Shown piece after piece: positions 52,407 to 61,495 of a stretch of DNA of 64,000 bases. The translations under genes and the position numbers were made by a program. The DNA comes from an uncultured Reyranella sp. Lineage in GTDB: Bacteria; Pseudomonadota; Alphaproteobacteria; Reyranellales; Reyranellaceae. The stretch lies in contig NZ_CAMFKM010000001.1 of the NCBI RefSeq assembly GCF_945957355.1, positions 248,001 to 312,000 on the forward strand, written 5' to 3'. Each line of letters opens with the position of its first letter. Position 1 is the first letter of the stretch. A model generated the notes under the pieces. That model saw nothing but the letters and a program-made list of their open reading frames with translations, was not told the origin of the DNA and did no database searches.

Positions 52407-53471
52407 ATGGGCAAGAGAATCGCAGTCGTCGGCACCGGCGCTCTGGGCGGCTATGTCGGCGGATACCTCGCGCAGGCAGGCCTCGACGTCACTCTCATCG
52501 ACTTCTGGCCGGAGAACATCGAGACCATCCGCAGGAACGGACTCGAACTGGACGGCGTGACGCCGGAGGAGAAATTCACCGTCACCAAGGCCAAGACCAT
52601 GCATCTCACCGAGATGCAGGACCTGTCGCGCCAGAAGCCGATCGACATCGCCTTCGTGTCGATGAAGTCCTACGACACCGAATGGGCGACCGCGCTGATC
52701 AAGCAGTATCTGGCGCCCGACGGCTACGTCGTCTCCCTGCAGAACTGCCTGAACGAGGAGAGAATCGCGGGTGTCGTCGGCTGGGGCAAGACCGTCGGCA
52801 TGGTCGCCTCGCTGATCTCGGTCGACATGTACGAGGCCGGCAAGATCCGCCGCACCGTCTCCAAGGGCGGCGACAAGCACACCGTGTTCCGCGTCGGCGA
52901 GGTCCATGGCCGTATCACCAAGCGGGTCGAGGAATTGCGCGAGATGGTGGGCATGATCGACAGTGCCAAGACCACGACCAACCTGTGGGGCGAGCGCTGG
53001 TCCAAGCTCTGCCAGAACGGCATGAAGAACGGCGTCTCGGCCGCCACCGGCATGACCGGCATCGACTGCGACCGCAACGACGCCGTGCGCCGCTTCTCGA
53101 TCAAGCTGGGCGGCGAGGCGGTGAGGGTCGGCCAGGCGCTGGGCTATCACATCGAGAAGATCGGCAAGTTCGAGCCAGAACTCCTGGCGCGCGCATCCGA
53201 AGGGGACAAGGCGGCGCTCGACGAGGTCGAGGCGATCCTGCGACCCGGCTCCAACACCAATCCCAATCCGCGCGCCGACATCCAGCGCCCCTCGATGGCC
53301 CAGGACATCCTCAAGGGACGCCGCACCGAGATCGAGTTCATGAACGGCTACATCGCCGAGCGCGGCGACTTCATCGGCGTCAAGGCGCCGACCCACGCCA
53401 AGCTCACCGAGATCGTTAAGAAGGTCGAGCGCAAGGAGCTGCAGCCTTCGGCGTCTCTCCTCGGAGGATAA
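52407..53471 (+). CDS. Ketopantoate reductase family protein (PanE/ApbA-like)
   Basis: 354 residues, NADP-dependent. Rossmann loop VVGTGALGGYVGGYLAQAG at residues 7-25, FVSMKSYDT, SLQNCLNEE, and the C-terminal helical domain with KLCQNGMKNGVSA carrying the catalytic Lys/Asn. It is longer than true PanE (about 300), and its location in a catabolic run suggests a 2-hydroxyacid or 2-keto-acid role in degradation rather than pantothenate synthesis. AAGGGAG lies about 7 bases before ATG 52407. A hairpin follows the stop. Confidence 0.83.
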   Translation: MGKRIAVVGTGALGGYVGGYLAQAGLDVTLIDFWPENIETIRRNGLELDGVTPEEKFTVTKAKTMHLTEMQDLSRQKPIDIAFVSMKSYDTEWATALIKQYLAPDGYVVSLQNCLNEERIAGVVGWGKTVGMVASLISVDMYEAGKIRRTVSKGGDKHTVFRVGEVHGRITKRVEELREMVGMIDSAKTTTNLWGERWSKLCQNGMKNGVSAATGMTGIDCDRNDAVRRFSIKLGGEAVRVGQALGYHIEKIGKFEPELLARASEGDKAALDEVEAILRPGSNTNPNPRADIQRPSMAQDILKGRRTEIEFMNGYIAERGDFIGVKAPTHAKLTEIVKKVERKELQPSASLLGG

Positions 53472-53482
53472 TTTTTCCCTTT

Positions 53483-53518
53483 CCCGGCGGGGCGGACAGC
53501 AAGATCTGCTCCGCCGGG
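53483..53518 (+). terminator. Hairpin terminator after the PanE-like gene
   Basis: CCCGGCGG (53483-53490) pairs with CCGCCGGG (53511-53518); an inner AGCA-AGATC-TGCT stem tops it. No T-run follows. Confidence 0.6.
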
Positions 53519-53647
53519 CCGATTAATTTGACAATCTGCTCTGTGTAATTACCGGACCTTGGCGGCCATATATCCCGCTCGCACGGCGAGATTCGGCCCA
53601 AATTCTGCATGGCGTCTCCCGTGCCCTAAAGGCTCGAGGGGGTTGTC

Positions 53648-55285
53648 GTGATTCAGGTGAAGTACCAGCGGTTTCTGGCCGGCGCGTTTGCGTCGCTCGC
53701 ATCTATCGCCGTCCTCGCAGGAAGCGCCACAGCGCAGACGGCGGTCACCAAGGGCGGGACGCTGATCTATCTGGAGCAGCAGCCGCACACCAACCTCTAC
53801 CCGCCGGCCGGTGGCTTCTATCCAAACGGCGGCGTGCTCAACCAGATCACCGACAAGCTGACCTACCAGAATCCCAAGACACTCGAGATCGAGCCGTGGA
53901 TCGCCGAGAGCTGGACGGTCAATGCCGATGCGACCGAATACACGTTCAAGATCCGGCCCGGCGTCACCTTCTCCGACGGCACGCCGCTCGACGCCGCGGC
54001 CGTCGCGAAGAACTTCGACACCTACGGGCTCGGCAACAAGGCGCTGAAGCAGCCGATTTCCGAAGTCATCACCAACTACAAGGGCAGTGAGGTCGTCGAT
54101 CCGCTGACCGTGAAATTCTTCTTCACCAGGCCGTCGGTCGGCTTCCTGCAGGGCACGTCGGTGATCGGCTCCGGACTGGTGTCGTTGAAGACGCTGGCCC
54201 TGCCCTTCGACGCGCTGGGCGACGCCACCAAGATCATCGGCTCCGGCCCGTTCGTGGTGAAGAGCGAAGTGCTTGGCCGCGAGCTCGTGATGGAAGCGCG
54301 CAAGGACTACAAGTGGGGTCCGGCGAAGCTCGCCCACCAGGGCCGCGCCAACCTCGACGGCATCAAGTACGTCGTGACCCCCGAGGACAGCGTACGCATC
54401 GGCGCACTGCTGGCGGGCCAGGCCAACGTCATCCGCCAGGTCCAGGCCTATGACGAGAAGCAGGTCCAGTCCAAGGGCTTCATCGTCTATGCCGCCCCGA
54501 CGCGTGGGGTGAACAATACGGTCGTGTTCCGGCCCGACAACCCCCTCGTCTCCGACATCCGCGTGCGCAAGGCGCTGCTGCACGCCACCAACGCCAAGGA
54601 GATCGTGGCGACGCTGTTCTCGGCCAACTATCCGCAGGCCAAGTCAATCATCGCGTCGACGGCCCAGGGCTATGTCGACCAGTCGGCCAAGCTCGCCTAC
54701 GATCCGGTGCTTGCGGCCAAGCTGCTCGACGAAGCCGGCTGGACGATCGGTCCGAAGGGACTGCGCCAGAAGGATGGCAAGGAGCTGGTGCTCCAGGCCT
54801 ATGAGTCTCCGCCGCAGCCGCAGAACAAGGAGACCCTGCAGCTCGTCGCCCAGCAATGGGCCAAGGTCGGCGTGAAGCTGAACGTGCTGGCGGGCGACGC
54901 CGGCAGTCGGGTCGCTGACAGCCTTGACCCGATGAAGACGCCCGTGGCGCCGGCCATGGTCGGTCGCGCCGATCCCGACGTGATCCGCAGCCAGTACTAT
55001 CCGACGACGCGCAACGTGCTGCTGCAGAAGGGCGGCGTCAGCAACAAGGTCCAGACCTTCGTCGACGAGAAGCTGAACGGCCTGCTGGAAGAGATCGCCG
55101 CCGCCACCGATCCAGTGAAGCGGATCGCCCTGGTGGGTGAGGTGCAGGCCTATGTGATCGACCAGGGCTACACGATCCCGATCTTCGAGGAGCCGCAGGC
55201 CTTTGCCGCCTCGCCCAAGGTGAAGGACTTCACCTTCGAGGCCGTCGGCCGGCCGAGCTTCTACGCGACCTGGATCGCGAAGTAG
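53648..55285 (+). CDS. ABC transporter substrate-binding protein, family 5 (KPN_01854-type)
   Basis: Periplasmic peptide-class binding protein, 545 residues with a Sec signal (about 1-30, ending SATAQ). Family-5 features: GGTLIYLEQQPHTNLYPP, WIAESWTVN, YTFKIRPGVTFSDGTPLDA and VRKALLHATN. Together with its downstream partners it fits the family known in TIGRFAMs as KPN_01854-type binding proteins, found with LLM and CMD proteins. The solute is unknown. The start is GTG 53648 with a G-rich site (GAGGGGG) upstream. First gene of a seven-gene run. Confidence 0.85.
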   Translation: MIQVKYQRFLAGAFASLASIAVLAGSATAQTAVTKGGTLIYLEQQPHTNLYPPAGGFYPNGGVLNQITDKLTYQNPKTLEIEPWIAESWTVNADATEYTFKIRPGVTFSDGTPLDAAAVAKNFDTYGLGNKALKQPISEVITNYKGSEVVDPLTVKFFFTRPSVGFLQGTSVIGSGLVSLKTLALPFDALGDATKIIGSGPFVVKSEVLGRELVMEARKDYKWGPAKLAHQGRANLDGIKYVVTPEDSVRIGALLAGQANVIRQVQAYDEKQVQSKGFIVYAAPTRGVNNTVVFRPDNPLVSDIRVRKALLHATNAKEIVATLFSANYPQAKSIIASTAQGYVDQSAKLAYDPVLAAKLLDEAGWTIGPKGLRQKDGKELVLQAYESPPQPQNKETLQLVAQQWAKVGVKLNVLAGDAGSRVADSLDPMKTPVAPAMVGRADPDVIRSQYYPTTRNVLLQKGGVSNKVQTFVDEKLNGLLEEIAAATDPVKRIALVGEVQAYVIDQGYTIPIFEEPQAFAASPKVKDFTFEAVGRPSFYATWIAK

Positions 55286-55299
55286 GCGCAGGGCCGGTC

Positions 55300-56244
55300 A
55301 TGGCGCGTTATCTCCTCGGCCGGCTCGGGCAGGCGCTGGCCGTGCTGGCGCTCACCTTCACGGCGGCCTTCCTGCTGCTGCAGGTGCTGCCGGGCGATGC
55401 GATCATGATCAAGTTCATGAGCCCCGACATGGGTCTCACGGCCGATCAGATCGCCGAAATCCGCGCCTCCTACGGCGCGGACCGGCCGCTGTGGGAGCGC
55501 TATCTCACGACCGTCGGCAACTTCCTCACCGGCAACTTCGGCATCTCGATCCAGGCCGGCGTACCGGTCAGCCAGCAACTCGCGACCAACTTGCCGCCAA
55601 CCCTGCTGCTCGCCTCGCTGGCCTTCGCCGCGGCGCTGATCCTGACGATCATCCTGGCGACCGTCTCGAACATGGTCGGCATGGAGTGGCTGCGGGCCGG
55701 GCTGCAGTCGCTGCCGTCGTTGTTCATTTCCGTGCCGGTCTTCTGGCTCGGCATCATGCTGATCCAGATCTTTTCCTTCCAGCTCGGACTGGTCTCGGTC
55801 ATCAGTCCCGGCCCGGTCGAGAAACTGGTCCTGCCGATCCTGACGCTGGCCATCCCGATCTCCGCGCCGCTGGCGCAGATCCTGATGCGCAACATCGACC
55901 AGACCCTGGCGCAGCCTTTCGTCGCCGTTGCCCGCGCCAAGGGTGCCTCGCGCAACTGGGTTCTGTGGCGACACGTGGCGCGCAATGCGATCATGCCGAC
56001 CCTCACCATTGCCGGCGTGCTGTTCGGCGAGCTGCTGGCCGGCGCCGTCGTCACAGAGGCGGTGTTTGGCCTCAGCGGCCTGGGTGGCCTCACCTACCAG
56101 GCCGTGGGCAACCACGACACCGCCGTGCTGCAGGCCATCGTCGTGATCTCGGCTCTGGCCTTCGTCACCATCAACCTGGTCGTCGACCTGCTCTATCCGG
56201 TGCTCGATCCCCGGCTCGGCTCGAAATCGGGAGCACCGGCATGA
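55300..56244 (+). CDS. Dipeptide-type ABC transporter permease (DppB-like)
   Basis: Inner-membrane channel subunit, 314 residues, six predicted helices; the first spans about residues 9-30. It begins MARYLLGRLGQALAVL, and has the family pattern QVLPGDAI and the EAA-like loop FVAVARAKGASRNWVL near residue 210. 14 bases after the binding-protein gene and overlapping the next permease by four bases (ATGA). Confidence 0.9.
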   Translation: MARYLLGRLGQALAVLALTFTAAFLLLQVLPGDAIMIKFMSPDMGLTADQIAEIRASYGADRPLWERYLTTVGNFLTGNFGISIQAGVPVSQQLATNLPPTLLLASLAFAAALILTIILATVSNMVGMEWLRAGLQSLPSLFISVPVFWLGIMLIQIFSFQLGLVSVISPGPVEKLVLPILTLAIPISAPLAQILMRNIDQTLAQPFVAVARAKGASRNWVLWRHVARNAIMPTLTIAGVLFGELLAGAVVTEAVFGLSGLGGLTYQAVGNHDTAVLQAIVVISALAFVTINLVVDLLYPVLDPRLGSKSGAPA

Positions 56245-57098
56245 CCGCTGAGACCGCAAGCGGCGCCAGCGCCGACATCCGGCCCGCCTGGACGACACGG
56301 CTGAAGCGCGTGCCGGTCACCCTGGCGCTCGCCTGGGCGGTCGTGTTCATCGTCCTCGCCTGGGCTGCCCTTCCGTCGCTCTTCACCGGCTACAGCGGCA
56401 CCGAGGGCGTGCCGGGCGAGCAGCTGCGTCCGCCAAGCGCCGAACATGTACTGGGCACCGACGGGCTCGGCCGCGATCTCTATGCCCGTATCGTCTACGG
56501 CGCGCGGCATTCGCTGTCCGGCGCGTTCGTCGCCGTCACGGTCGGGCTTCTGTTCGGCACGCTGCTCGGCCTGATCGCCGGCGCACGCGGCGGCTGGATC
56601 GACGCGGTGATCATGCGCCTGGTCGATTCGATGCTGGCTGTGCCGTCGCTTCTGCTCTCGCTCAGCATCATCGTCTTGCTGGGCTTCGGCACCATCAACG
56701 TCGCCATCGCCGTCGGCGCCGTCTCGGTCGCACGCTTTGCCCGCCTCGCGCGCTCGGAAGTCGTGCGGGTGCGGCGCAGCGAGTATGTCGAGGCGGCCTT
56801 CGGCAGCGGCGGCACCTTCTGGGCCGTCCTCTATCGCCACGTCCTGCCCAACTCGCTGACCTCGGTCATCGCGCTGGCCGCGCTCCAGTTCGGCTCGGCC
56901 ATTCTCGCGATTTCGACGTTGGGCTTCCTGGGCTACGGGGCGCCGCCGCCGACACCGGAATGGGGTCTGCTGATCGCCGAGGGCCGCAACTACCTGTCGC
57001 GCGCCTGGTGGCTCACCGCGGCGCCCGGCCTCGTCGTCGTGCTGGTCGTGCTGTCCGCCGACCGGATCAGCAAGGCGATGGGCAGGACTGCGCCATGA
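56241..57098 (+). CDS. Dipeptide-type ABC transporter permease (DppC-like)
   Basis: Inner-membrane channel subunit, 285 residues. The DppC hallmarks are HVLGTDGLGRDLYARIVYGAR, the EAA loop SEYVEAAFGSGGTFWAVLYRHVLPN and GFLGYGAPPPTPEWG near the C-terminus. ATG 56241 overlaps the DppB stop and its own stop overlaps the ATPase start (ATGA), so translation is coupled. Confidence 0.9.
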   Translation: MTAETASGASADIRPAWTTRLKRVPVTLALAWAVVFIVLAWAALPSLFTGYSGTEGVPGEQLRPPSAEHVLGTDGLGRDLYARIVYGARHSLSGAFVAVTVGLLFGTLLGLIAGARGGWIDAVIMRLVDSMLAVPSLLLSLSIIVLLGFGTINVAIAVGAVSVARFARLARSEVVRVRRSEYVEAAFGSGGTFWAVLYRHVLPNSLTSVIALAALQFGSAILAISTLGFLGYGAPPPTPEWGLLIAEGRNYLSRAWWLTAAPGLVVVLVVLSADRISKAMGRTAP

Positions 57099-58759
57099 CC
57101 GCGACCCCCATCCTCCAGGTCGATGATCTGGCAATTGCCTACAAGACGGGCGACCGCGAACAGCGCGTCGTACACGGCGTCTCCTTCAGCGTCGCGCCCG
57201 GCGAGGTCGTGGCGCTGGTGGGCGAATCAGGCTCCGGCAAGACCACGACGGCGCAGGCGACGCTCGGCCTGCTGGCCGGCAACGGCCAGGTCGAGGGCGG
57301 TATCATTCGCCTCAACGGCACCGACATTACGAAGTGGTCGCAGAGGCGGCTGGATTCGATTCGCGGCGCCGTCGTCAGCCTGATCCCGCAGGATCCCGGC
57401 AGTTCGCTCAATCCGGTGCGCACCATCGGCTCGCAGCTGGCCGAAGTGCTGCAGATCCACAAGCGCGGCGACCGCAAGGCGATCCACGCGCGGGTCATCG
57501 AGCTATTGGAGCGGGTCGGCCTGACGCCGGCCGAGATGCGCGCCAGGCAGTATCCGCACGAACTGTCGGGCGGCATGAAGCAGCGCGTGCTGATCGCCAT
57601 CGCCGTCGCGCTCAAGCCGGCGCTGATCGTGGCCGACGAGCCGACCAGCGCGCTCGACGTCACGGTGCAGCGGCGCATCCTCGACCTGATCGACGAGCTG
57701 CGCCGCGAGAGCGGCACGGCCGTGCTTCTGGTGACACACGATCTCGGCGTCGCGGCGGACCGCGCCGACCGTCTGGTGGTGCTGCAGCATGGCCGCATCC
57801 AGGAACAGGGGCCCGTGAAGGAAGTACTGGCCGCACCGCGCAGCGCCTATACGCGCCGCCTGCTGGCCGACGCGCCGTCGCTCGGCAAGCCAAGGCCGGT
57901 GCGTGCCCTGGCCGACAACCAGGATTTCGCGATCGAGGTCACGGGCCTCACGCACGATTTCCCGGTGACCGGCGGCGAAGCCAAATCGTTCCGCGCCGTC
58001 GACAATGTATCGTTCAAGGTCCGGCGCGGCACGACACACGCCATCGTGGGCGAATCGGGCTCGGGCAAGACCACGGCGATCCGCAGCATCGTCGGCTTCA
58101 TCAAGCCCACGGCCGGCCGCATCCTGGTCGACAGCGTCGACCTCACGACCCTGAAGGGCGAGAAGCTGCGCCAGTTCCGCAAGCACATCCAGCTCGTCTA
58201 CCAGAACCCCTATGGCTCGCTAGATCCGCGCCAGACCATCGCCCGCATCGTCGAGGAGCCGCTGCTCAACTTCGAGCCGATTCCCGCCGCCGACCGCACC
58301 CGCAAGGTGCGCGACATGCTGGCACGCGTCGGCCTTTCGGAGAATTTCCTCGAACGCCACCCGCGCGCCCTGTCGGGCGGCCAGCGGCAGAGGGTCGCCA
58401 TCGCCCGCGCCCTCGTGCTCGATCCGAGGGTGCTGGTACTCGACGAGGCGGTCTCGGCGCTCGACGTCACGGTGCAGGCGCAGATCCTGTCCCTGCTCGA
58501 CGAGCTGCAGAAGACGCTGGGCCTCACCTACCTGTTCGTCTCGCACGACCTCGCCGTGGTGCGGCAGATCTCCGACACCGTGTCGGTCATGCACAAGGGC
58601 AGGCAGGTCGATGGCGGTCCGATCGAGACCGTCTTCGGCCGCCCCGACAGCGCCTATACACGCGAGCTGATCGACGCGATCCCGGGCCGAGGACTACCGG
58701 TCCTTGATGGGCCCGCACTTGCCGTTCCGCCCGAACTTCCACCAAGGTTGAGTCCATGA
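57095..58759 (+). CDS. Dipeptide-type ABC transporter, two ATPase domains in one protein (DppD-DppF fusion)
   Basis: 554 residues containing two complete ATPases: the first with GESGSGKTT, LSGGMKQR and VADEPTSALD, the second (from about residue 285) with GESGSGKTTAIR, LSGGQRQR and VLDEAVSALD. In the second Walker B the usual DEPV is DEAV. Such tandem ATPases serve peptide/opine/nickel-type importers. Both domains lack the C-terminal oligopeptide extension with Cys. Coupled to the permeases before and the LLM gene after by ATGA overlaps. Confidence 0.92.
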   Translation: MTATPILQVDDLAIAYKTGDREQRVVHGVSFSVAPGEVVALVGESGSGKTTTAQATLGLLAGNGQVEGGIIRLNGTDITKWSQRRLDSIRGAVVSLIPQDPGSSLNPVRTIGSQLAEVLQIHKRGDRKAIHARVIELLERVGLTPAEMRARQYPHELSGGMKQRVLIAIAVALKPALIVADEPTSALDVTVQRRILDLIDELRRESGTAVLLVTHDLGVAADRADRLVVLQHGRIQEQGPVKEVLAAPRSAYTRRLLADAPSLGKPRPVRALADNQDFAIEVTGLTHDFPVTGGEAKSFRAVDNVSFKVRRGTTHAIVGESGSGKTTAIRSIVGFIKPTAGRILVDSVDLTTLKGEKLRQFRKHIQLVYQNPYGSLDPRQTIARIVEEPLLNFEPIPAADRTRKVRDMLARVGLSENFLERHPRALSGGQRQRVAIARALVLDPRVLVLDEAVSALDVTVQAQILSLLDELQKTLGLTYLFVSHDLAVVRQISDTVSVMHKGRQVDGGPIETVFGRPDSAYTRELIDAIPGRGLPVLDGPALAVPPELPPRLSP

Positions 58760-59790
58760 CGACGTTTCCGATCAAGCGCCTCGGCTTCTTCACCCGCCTG
58801 CTCGACCAGGTGGACGCCGCCGAACGGTACCGTCTCGCCACCGAGCAGATCCGGCACGCCGAGAAATTCGGCTTCGATTCGGCCTGGATCGCCCAGCATC
58901 ATTTCCACGAGGGCGAAGGCGGCCTGCCGGCCCCGTTCGTGTTCCTGGCCCATGCCGCGGCCCACACGTCGCGTATCCGCCTCGGCACGGGCATCGTCAC
59001 CCTTCCCCTCGAACTGCCGATCCGCGTCGCCGAGGATGCCGTCGTCACCGACCTGGTGAGCGGCGGCCGTCTCGAAGTGGGCGTCGGGCCGGGCGGCAAT
59101 CTCACGGCCTTCACCACCTTCGGCCTCGACAGCGACCGGCGCCATGCATTGTTCGACGACAACCTCGCCCTGCTGAAGACCGCCTGGTCGGGCGGCACGC
59201 TAGCCGGCGGCGACAAGCTCTATCCGTCGAGCCCGACCCTGGTCGATCGCATCTGGCAGGCGACCTTCACTGAGTCGGGTGCGCGACGAGCCGGCCTGGC
59301 GGGCGACGGGCTGATGCTGTCACGCACCCAGCCGCGCCCGCCCGAGGCGCCGCAAGCGTCGCTCGCGGACATCCAGAACCCGATGCTGGACGCCTATCTC
59401 GAGGCGCTGCCCAAGGGCGTCGAGCCGCGGATTCTCGCCTCGCGGACCGTCTTCGTGGCCGACGACCGCAACGAGGCGATGCGCCTCGCCGAGATCGGCC
59501 TGTCGCGCCTGCGCCACCGGCTGGCGTCCACCGGAAATTTCACGTCGGGCAGCCTGGTCGGCGACCTGATCAGGGCCATGGACGTACATATCGGCACGCC
59601 CGACGAGGTGATCGCGTCGTTGCAGGCCGACTCCACCCTGCAGCGTTCGACCGATCTCACGATGCAGGTCCACTCGATCGATCCGCCGCACCCGTATATC
59701 CTGCGGTCGATCGAGCTGTTTGCCGAGAAGGTGGCACCGGCGTTGGGCTGGGTGCCGGAAATCAAAGCGGGGACGAGACAAGTCGCATGA
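58756..59790 (+). CDS. LLM-class FMN-dependent monooxygenase-like protein (KPN_01858-type)
   Basis: 344 residues, luciferase-like TIM-barrel flavoprotein. Visible marks are AEKFGFDSAWIAQHHFHEGEGG, RIRLGTGIVTLPLELPIRVAEDA and GRLEVGVGPGGN, the usual FMN-site strands. Members use FMNH2 and oxygen to attack sulfonates, sulfides or nitriles, and one TIGRFAM subfamily groups them with the KPN_01854 binding protein. The real substrate is unknown. ATGA overlap with the ATPase gene. Confidence 0.87.
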   Translation: MTTFPIKRLGFFTRLLDQVDAAERYRLATEQIRHAEKFGFDSAWIAQHHFHEGEGGLPAPFVFLAHAAAHTSRIRLGTGIVTLPLELPIRVAEDAVVTDLVSGGRLEVGVGPGGNLTAFTTFGLDSDRRHALFDDNLALLKTAWSGGTLAGGDKLYPSSPTLVDRIWQATFTESGARRAGLAGDGLMLSRTQPRPPEAPQASLADIQNPMLDAYLEALPKGVEPRILASRTVFVADDRNEAMRLAEIGLSRLRHRLASTGNFTSGSLVGDLIRAMDVHIGTPDEVIASLQADSTLQRSTDLTMQVHSIDPPHPYILRSIELFAEKVAPALGWVPEIKAGTRQVA

Positions 59791-60362
59791 CAGACGTGAT
59801 CGACGGCCTGGTGGATATCGCGCCGGGTTCCAGGCTGGACGCGATCCGCGCCCAGCGCTCCGAGGCGCGCAAGCACGCTCAGGCGAGCTACACCTCTCTC
59901 TTCGAGCCGAAGGACCTGGGCGGCGTCAGCGCCGACGAGCGCCATGCGATCGCGGCTTTCGTCGCGGGCCTGCATGGCGAGCCGAAGACGGATGCCTACT
60001 ATACCGCCAAGCTGCCCGCGGCTCTGCGCACCGCCATCGCAACCGAAGTAACGGCCGCGAAGACCAAGGGACCCTACGGCCACTTTCCCAAGGGGCCGCT
60101 TTCGGTCGAGGACGCGCCGGGCCCGACGTGGAGAGTGAGCGATGCCGGACGGACAGCTCTCGGCCCGCGCCTGACAGCCGCCTTCGAACACACGCACATG
60201 CTGGTGTTCCATCCGCGCGACGCATCGGCGGCATCCCTGCAGTCGCTGCTCGACGCCGGCTGGTCGACCGACGACATCGTGACGGTCTCCCAGCTCGTCT
60301 CCTTCCTGTCCTACCAGATCCGGGTCGTGGCCGGCCTGGGCGTCCTCGCGAGCACCCTATGA
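59787..60362 (+). CDS. CMD domain protein (Avi_7170-type), lacking CxxC
   Basis: 191 residues with a carboxymuconolactone-decarboxylase/AhpD helical fold: RHAIAAFVAGLHGEPKTDAYY and a C-terminal VSQLVSFLSYQIRVVAGL. The usual AhpD CxxC pair is absent and no Cys is present in the whole chain, so it cannot act as a thiol peroxidase alone. It probably forms a partner to the next protein, which keeps the pair. ATGA overlaps with both neighbours. Confidence 0.82.
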   Translation: MTDVIDGLVDIAPGSRLDAIRAQRSEARKHAQASYTSLFEPKDLGGVSADERHAIAAFVAGLHGEPKTDAYYTAKLPAALRTAIATEVTAAKTKGPYGHFPKGPLSVEDAPGPTWRVSDAGRTALGPRLTAAFEHTHMLVFHPRDASAASLQSLLDAGWSTDDIVTVSQLVSFLSYQIRVVAGLGVLASTL

Positions 60363-60967
60363 GCACCGAAAAGACCCTGACCCCGCCGCCGCACACCGAG
60401 CCGGTGGTCTTCACCCGCGACATGCTCGACTGGTTGCCCTGGCTCGAGCCGATGGCCGAAGCCGACATGACCGAGCACCACATCAGGAGCCTGGTCGACG
60501 CGGCCCGCGTGAAGTCGCCGTACTTCCGACTGCTGGCGCGCGATCCCGACGTGCTGGAGGCCCGCACGCGGACTGACAAGGACATCTTCTACAACCCCGA
60601 GGCCGGCCTGCCGCGCGCCGAGCGCGAGCTGGCCGCCGCCGCGACGTCGCGGCTCAACGGCTGCATCTACTGCGCCTCCGTCCATGCCCGCTTCGCCGCG
60701 ACCTATTCCAAACGCGTCGACGACGTGCAGCGCCTGCTCGACGAAGGCGTCGATGCCAAGCTCGACGAACGCTGGGATGCAATCGTCGCCGCCTCCGTGG
60801 CGCTGACGACCCTGCCGCTGACCTTCGGCAGGGAGCATGTCGAGCGCCTGCGCGCCGTCGGCCTCGACGATGCCGCCATCGCCGACCTGATCGGCGCCGC
60901 CTCGTTCTTCAACTGGGCCAACCGTCTGATGCTTTCGCTCGGCGTACCGGCGACTCAGCCGAAGTAG
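60359..60967 (+). CDS. Alkylhydroperoxidase domain protein (Avi_7169-type)
   Basis: 202 residues, AhpD-like. The redox motif NGCIYCASVHARFA (CxxC with trailing His) lies near residue 100, inside the CMD fold; ERELAAAATSRL precedes it. It may reduce a peroxide or hydroperoxy-flavin by-product of the LLM enzyme or act on the substrate. Overlaps the CxxC-lacking CMD gene by ATGA, and the run ends here with a strong terminator. Confidence 0.87.
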   Translation: MSTEKTLTPPPHTEPVVFTRDMLDWLPWLEPMAEADMTEHHIRSLVDAARVKSPYFRLLARDPDVLEARTRTDKDIFYNPEAGLPRAERELAAAATSRLNGCIYCASVHARFAATYSKRVDDVQRLLDEGVDAKLDERWDAIVAASVALTTLPLTFGREHVERLRAVGLDDAAIADLIGAASFFNWANRLMLSLGVPATQPK

Positions 60968-60992
60968 CTTCCCGCCCCTGCCCCCAAAAGAA

Positions 60993-61024
60993 AAACGCCC
61001 GGCGGATCGCTCCGCCGGGCGTTT
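60993..61024. terminator. Strong bidirectional intrinsic terminator
   Basis: A perfect 14-bp stem AAACGCCCGGCGGA/TCCGCCGGGCGTTT (60993-61006 and 61011-61024, loop TCGC). T-rich sequence (TTTCGGTTT) follows on the plus strand and an A-run (AAAAGAAAAA) on the left serves the minus strand, so it ends the CMD gene and the lipoprotein gene. Confidence 0.9.
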
Positions 61025-61040
61025 CGGTTTCAGATGGCCC

Positions 61041-61475
61041 TCAGTAGGGCAGGCCGTAATAGCCCGGGTTGCCCCACTCGCCCCAATCCCAGTCGCTGTC
61101 GACGGCCATGTCCATGCCGGTCGGACTATAGGGATCGTCCTGGAAATTGGCGCGCATCGCGGTGGAGATCATCTGCTTCGACGCCTCCTTGATGTAGGCG
61201 TTGTAGTTGTCCTGCGTGCCCATGTAGAGGCAGCCGCACATGGTCGGGTCGGCGTACACCCACACCGGCTTGCCATTGTAGGTCTTCCGCACCAGCTTGT
61301 GCGGCGGCAGCTTCTTGAACGAAGCCGCCTGCCCCGGCGTCTTCAGCGAGACGACCTTGAAGCCCGAATCGGCCAGCATGTCGCGCTTCGATTCGGTCTT
61401 GGGATCGTAGCCGTGACAGGCCGCCAACAGGCCGCCGATCGCCAGCAGGGCGAGAATGGACCTCACAGGCTTCAT
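61041..61475 (-). CDS. Small lipoprotein, unknown function
   Basis: 144 residues. A lipoprotein signal with lipobox LLAAC places the lipidated Cys at residue 20. The mature part has a repeated Lys-rich N-terminus (HGYDPKTESKRD), a CGCLYMGTQDNYNAYIKEA segment, and an acidic, aromatic tail rich in Trp, Tyr, Asp and Gly (SDWDWGEWGNPGYYG). No known domain recognised; the Cys pair in PTMCGC may form a disulfide. ATG 61475 is preferred; ATG 61487 is possible. It follows the GMC gene by 20 bases. Confidence 0.8.
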   Translation of the reverse strand: MKPVRSILALLAIGGLLAACHGYDPKTESKRDMLADSGFKVVSLKTPGQAASFKKLPPHKLVRKTYNGKPVWVYADPTMCGCLYMGTQDNYNAYIKEASKQMISTAMRANFQDDPYSPTGMDMAVDSDWDWGEWGNPGYYGLPY

Positions 61476-61495
61476 CGAGTCCCCCATATTCAGCC

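Noticed and set aside
53528..53533. TTGACA as a -35 box for the family-5 binding-protein gene
   Set aside because: No acceptable -10 lies at 16-18 bases; TAATTA is too close and TATAT too far.
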